From assembly GCA_027922465.2 (NCBI GenBank), contig BQMF02000340.1, forward strand, positions 430,624 to 494,623: 64,000 bases of DNA, in the 5' to 3' direction. Shown one piece after another: positions 59,922-64,000 of this stretch (positions are counted from its first letter, which is position 1; every line of letters starts with the position of its first letter). The notes beneath the pieces are model-generated. The model searched no databases. It was given only the letters and a program-made list of their open reading frames with translations, and was not told where the DNA came from. This DNA is from Turritopsis dohrnii. Lineage: Eukaryota > Cnidaria > Hydrozoa > Anthoathecata > Oceaniidae. A program made the translations under genes and the position numbers.

Positions 59922-60590
59922 TCATCCATTGTAAGCATCCACAACTTCCTCAAACAATTTAATTATTTCTCTGCACTCCTCTGTGTCTTCATTACACAAG
60001 ATAGACTCCTTTCTTTTCTTCGAGTTTTCCAAACCCCAATGTTTCTGTAATGAATTCGAAAACCCGTACTCGTTATCATTTTTCTCTGCTTTCCTCATTC
60101 TGATGTTGATGATGTTTACTACAAGTTTTGCTAATCTGTCAAAAAGATTATTTTTTGAGATCTTATGGTCATACATTTGGCGAGAAAATTCATCAAGATG
60201 GTACTGTGGAGATATTACAGCATCCTCACGTCTGGATTTCAAGATATGTAAAAGTCCAATAAGTAGCTGTCTCTGACTTTTCTTCTGTGTTTTTTCAAAT
60301 GAACTTGAATCGGCAGGGATATTTGGAGGAGAAACTGTCGTTAATTTCTTTCCATATTTGTTGATCAAATGCAACAGTCGTTGATATTTCGGCGATATAG
60401 CTTTTCTCTCTTCTACAGTGTTTTGTGAGTTTTTATAGTTTCTGTCGTTTTGAATCAGTTTCAAATCTTTTCGGTTTGATAAGTACGTCTCATTCTGTAA
60501 CGATTGTAAAAGCTTATTTAAGGTTTCCACATTAATAGTAGCCATGAAACATGGACCAACTATTAGATAAAATAGATAAAGCACAAACAT
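59922..60590 (-). CDS. Secreted 222-aa protein, paralogue A (possible prepropeptide)
   Basis: Intronless. Residues 1-16 (MFVLYLFYLIVGPCFM) form a signal peptide. The middle block (about 37-136) holds ERK at 61-63, then AISPKYQRLLHLINKY (64-79) followed by GKK (80-82), the arrangement of a peptide bounded by basic residues with a C-terminal amidation site. Next come SPPNIPADSS and a Lys-Ser-Arg-Arg site (118-121) before EDAVISPQYHLDEF. The C-terminal third is helical and charged, with only two Cys, C199 and C206 (C-x6-C), and ends AYNG. The conserved core is about 95% identical at DNA level to the gene at 62299-62973, while both ends diverge. I do not know the family. It could be a neuropeptide/hormone precursor or simply a helical secreted effector. 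A TATA-like box lies upstream at 60643-60653. Confidence 0.7.
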   Translation of the reverse strand: MFVLYLFYLIVGPCFMATINVETLNKLLQSLQNETYLSNRKDLKLIQNDRNYKNSQNTVEERKAISPKYQRLLHLINKYGKKLTTVSPPNIPADSSSFEKTQKKSQRQLLIGLLHILKSRREDAVISPQYHLDEFSRQMYDHKISKNNLFDRLAKLVVNIINIRMRKAEKNDNEYGFSNSLQKHWGLENSKKRKESILCNEDTEECREIIKLFEEVVDAYNG

Positions 60591-60642
60591 TTCAACTTGT
60601 ATTCAGTTTTCAACAATTAGATGTTACTGTGTGTTCTCTTGT

Positions 60643-60653
60643 GTATTTATATA
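60643..60653 (-). promoter_or_regulatory. TATA box of paralogue A
   Basis: On the minus strand the sequence reads TATATAAATAC about 55 bp before the ATG at 60590. A strong TATA-like match at a sensible distance. No equivalent was seen before paralogue B. Confidence 0.5.
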
Positions 60654-60754
60654 CAATCAGCTTTGAAAACTTTCCAAATTTAGATGTTTTTCATGTGACG
60701 AGATTAGTCCTCTTGATTATAAAGCTAATAATGAAAGGGGATTTGTGATTTTAA

Positions 60755-62295
60755 GAGTACGTGAGAGTTCCGGGTGTTTCGACACCGACACAAAAACAAC
60801 CACACATTTTTAACATTAGAAAATCATGATACTTTAGTCGATCCGCATTGCAAACATGAGTCCTGTCCCTGAAGAACTTTGCGTGGAATCTCATGATAAT
60901 AATAATAAGAATTACTTAAGACAGTTTGGTGCAACTCTAGTTTTTATGTAATAAAGCACGTAAACTGATCCAACTTATTTGCAGAATTGACGGAAACCTT
61001 TTAACAAGACAAATATTTAAAGTACAATGATCACTGGCTAGCGCCTTAAAGTAGCTGATCTTTCATTTACCCGTCCGCCTTTCTGCTGAGTATAATGTTG
61101 TAGGTCTCTACGCCCTGTTTAACGCCCAACATTGAAAATCTTGCATTTCAAACTCAAAACTTTTACGTGTTTATATTTTGTTTTAAATCTTAATACTTTC
61201 TTAACATTTTCTTTCCTCTGTATGAGATTTACTTTGTGCCCCCTGAAGTTTACTTGAAGAGAGATTGTTACATGATGCAAACATGTCATTGATGTGATTC
61301 TATTGACGTGTATTTGTTTAGCTCAACATACAAGGAAAACAATTTTATAACAATTTCCAACATTACATGATCAAAGTAAATATTTGGTAATGTATATCCA
61401 AAAAATCATGCGTCAGTATCTCTAATTTGCCAAGTCACCCCAGAAACTATTGAAGAGTTAATTTGAAGAAAACAACAACTTCTATCAATGTTTATGGTGC
61501 CTGTAGATTTTTGAACACGAGGTTTAACACTTTTTAATTCTCTTTAACTGAGCTCATCTCACAAAACATGCTTAGGCGAGGCTAAACATTTCCCCCAACA
61601 AACAGAAAGAATTTTTAAAGAGTCACTAAATAAGTGGCCATTTTTTTGAACACAGGAACTTCAAGTCTACATTTTGAGCGTTCTTGTATCCTAATTTGTT
61701 TCATATCATGAATGAGAAGTACTGAACATTCAGATAGATATCTAAAATTGATGCAAATTTAAAAAGCAGCGTATTAAGTAAAGCCCACTACTGTTGGCAA
61801 AAAAATGTGAAACCGAAAACATGATGCCAGAACATGATTGCTTTATTTGCTTGGATATTGAAAAGACATTTTGCTAACATTTTTGAATATAAGCTTTACA
61901 GAGTTTAAGATCCAGTATTGGCAACATTCCTATTTACAAATAAAGAAGGAACAAAGTTTGTGAGAGTGCCTCCCTAAGTAAGTGCAAAGAATATCAGAAA
62001 GGTGAAATGGAGATATATATTAGTGCACTAATATTCAGACATAGAACGCAGCAGACGCGATTGATGTAGCTACCAATGTTAAAAGAAAGCATCAGAAATA
62101 CGTTTTCTTTCACAATTATGTTGTTTTAACACAGAAAAGTTATGATATTCTCTCAAGTGCGTACGAGTGGTTTCAAGAGAAACTAGTGAAAGGAAGTATT
62201 GCATATAAAAATATTAACAACACGACGAGCTTTTCATGATGTTTATATTTCAGTAATGTTTAAATATATATGTTGCATACTTTCTGTTTATACAA
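60755..62295. other. Spacer between the two secreted-protein paralogues
   Basis: No gene, repeat arms or shared sequence with the paralogues' flanks recognised. Confidence 0.45.
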
Positions 62296-62298
62296 CAT

Positions 62299-62973
62299 TT
62301 AACCTTGATATAGACTCAAGATTTCTTCCAGATCGGCAATTAGTTCTTGGCACTCTATCGTATTCACATCACAGATAAAGTTTTCTTCTCCATACTCAGA
62401 TTGGGAATCATCAAAATGTTGGATGATAATACCAGTACGTTGAGTGTGTTGCTTAGGTTTGTGCATTCTTGCTTTAATAATATTTAATACAGCTCTTGCA
62501 ATTCTTCCTAAAAGTCTTTTTTCTGAATTTCGAACTCTGTTAGAAAATTCATCAAGATGGTACTGTGGAGATATTACAGCATCCTCACGTCTGGATTTCA
62601 AGATATGTAAAAGTCCAATAAGTAGCTGTCTCTGATTTTCTTCTGTGTTTTTTTCAGATGAACTTGAATCGGCAGGAATATTTGGAGGAGAAACTGTCGT
62701 TAATTTTTTTCCAAATTTGTTGATCAAATATAACAGTCGTTGATATTTCGGCGATATAGCTTTTCTCTCTTCTACAGTGCTTTGTGAGTTTTTATAGTTT
62801 TCGTTGTTTTGAATCAGTTTCAAATCTTTTCGGTTTGGGAAATCATTTTCATTTTGCAGCGAGTGTAAAATCTTATCGAAGTTCTCGACATCATACGTAT
62901 TCATAAAACATGAACCAACTATCGTCAACTCGACAAGCAGATAAAACATAAACATAGTGGAACTTGACAACAA
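62299..62973 (-). CDS. Secreted 224-aa protein, paralogue B (possible prepropeptide)
   Basis: Intronless. Its N-terminus, MLSSSTMFMFYLLVELTIVG then SCFM, is a signal peptide; an internal Met at 7 is an alternative start. Layout as in paralogue A: ERK at 69-71, AISPKYQRLLYLINKF (72-87), GKK (88-90), SPPNIPADSS, a Lys-Ser-Arg-Arg site, then EDAVISPQYHLDEF. The C-terminal part differs strongly from A in sequence but keeps C201 and C208 (C-x6-C) and exactly 16 residues after the second Cys, ending LYQG. Same orientation as A, 1.7 kb apart: a tandem duplication. No TATA box seen upstream. Function unknown. Confidence 0.7.
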   Translation of the reverse strand: MLSSSTMFMFYLLVELTIVGSCFMNTYDVENFDKILHSLQNENDFPNRKDLKLIQNNENYKNSQSTVEERKAISPKYQRLLYLINKFGKKLTTVSPPNIPADSSSSEKNTEENQRQLLIGLLHILKSRREDAVISPQYHLDEFSNRVRNSEKRLLGRIARAVLNIIKARMHKPKQHTQRTGIIIQHFDDSQSEYGEENFICDVNTIECQELIADLEEILSLYQG

Positions 62974-62977
62974 GAAA

Positions 62978-64000
62978 TATACTTCAATGCTTTCAGTGTC
63001 TTTGATATGTTTCCAAATGATTTTTTTTTGTCACCTCAGTTTTTTTCCGTTTGATTATTTACTTTAAGTCTTTACAAGATTATTTTCTTTGATCTGAAGA
63101 CGATATGTGTAACGACAGTCTATTACAAATTAAAACAGCAGAATTCATTCACAGGTTTTTTCCAATGAGCTTCCAATAACACACAAAAAAGTACTGGATG
63201 TGAATTTGGTTTCTTCAATCAAATAGCACTTGAAAACCTACACTTAAAGCTAACAACTTTTGGAAAGTGTCGAAGAAAGTTCGGTTTCTATCCTTTTGTG
63301 AGTAGTTACAAATGTAATCCTCGTCAAAGTGACTAAACGTAAATATTTGCTAAAACCTAATTTCATTTGCTGGCGTCATTCTTTTTTTCTTTCTTTTTTC
63401 TCGATGTGTGAACTAATTTTGAGTCAATTTTTATACATCTCCTCTGTAGCTACTAAGGAAGCTGTGGTCTCGTGTAGAAAAAATGGTATTTGTTCATTTT
63501 TATCACTGATATTATTCTTAGTCACGTAATAATCGTGACTTGACAGATTGGACATTCGTTTTATCTTTGTGAGTCCTGTTGGAACAAATCCACCCAATAA
63601 CCCTGACTAAACATATTTTTGCAACTACATCCTCAGATGTGAGCATTCGAAACAACTGTAAACATGGCGAGGGATCAACTGATGCAAACATATTCGACTA
63701 GGGTTCCTTTTCTGACTGAGGACATAGTAATAACTTTATAATAATTTCGTATTTCTATGCTGAGGTTATTTTTGTGTTTTCTACCTTATTCCATTTACAC
63801 CATTGCTTTGAAAGTCCTTTCGAACGTCATGCTGAGCTCAAATGGATGTTCATAATTTCCACTTGCCCACTGACATACCTCGCCAACCCTTATGGCCGTT
63901 AAATGCATAAACAGTGAAGATCGTCTAACGAACCATGGACGTATAAAAAGAGAAGGACTCACAACTAATTCTAAAGCCTTTCATTTCTATTATTAAAATC
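62978..64000. other. Upstream of paralogue B, no further gene recognised
   Basis: A 66-codon plus-strand frame at 63329-63529 is hydrophobic but lacks a motif. No repeats with clear ends. Confidence 0.4.

Overview
The window looks like nuclear DNA of an invertebrate animal. The genes are AT-rich, split by GT-AG introns and widely spaced, and most of the sequence is transposon debris: LINE fragments, a tRNA-derived SINE, and many short inverted-repeat DNA elements. Two gene families (a right-handed beta-helix protein with a Cys-rich stalk and several membrane spans, and a degenerate multi-exon family) are ones I associate with cnidarians, sponges and other non-bilaterian animals. I would guess a cnidarian or sponge, but the sequence alone does not prove it. 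No prokaryotic operon, CRISPR array, rRNA gene or complete functional tRNA gene was seen.

0-10 kb: a minus-strand SINE abuts a 5'-truncated LINE, and both end in (TTAC)n. Next is a PIF/Harbinger-derived element with a second copy of itself inserted inside it; each copy keeps the start of a HARBI1-like transposase and of a MADF-like protein. A TA-flanked element with an acidic ORF follows, then a decayed multi-exon gene on the minus strand. 10-15 kb: a LINE reverse transcriptase ORF is split by a 2.35-kb element rich in GACGTC palindromes. 16.6-20.8 kb: a ten-exon plus-strand gene with Cys clusters and a possible transposase-like C-terminal domain, immediately followed by a 108-bp satellite array (21.0-22.7 kb).

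22.7-38 kb: mostly non-coding, with at least seven inverted-repeat elements, several nested, and one intronless minus-strand gene (29.1-29.7 kb) whose product weakly resembles a TIR/SEFIR-type fold. 38.2-46.7 kb: a beta-helix/multi-span membrane protein gene that is a pseudogene. Two transposons lie in its coding exons, and it has two in-frame stops and probable frameshifts. 47-50 kb: a LINE 3' fragment and empty DNA. 50.7-56.4 kb: a three-exon gene for a Ser/basic-rich, probably disordered intracellular protein. 59.9-63.0 kb: two paralogous intronless minus-strand genes for secreted proteins of about 223 aa. They share a central block that is nearly identical at DNA level and contains a Gly-Lys-Lys amidation/cleavage-type site.

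The most interesting items are the secreted paralogue pair, the GACGTC-rich element family whose 2-bp target duplication can be read from restored reading frames, the self-nested Harbinger element, and the Cys-cluster gene. Single-base frame breaks recur in several otherwise good gene models, so either decay or assembly indels affect this window.
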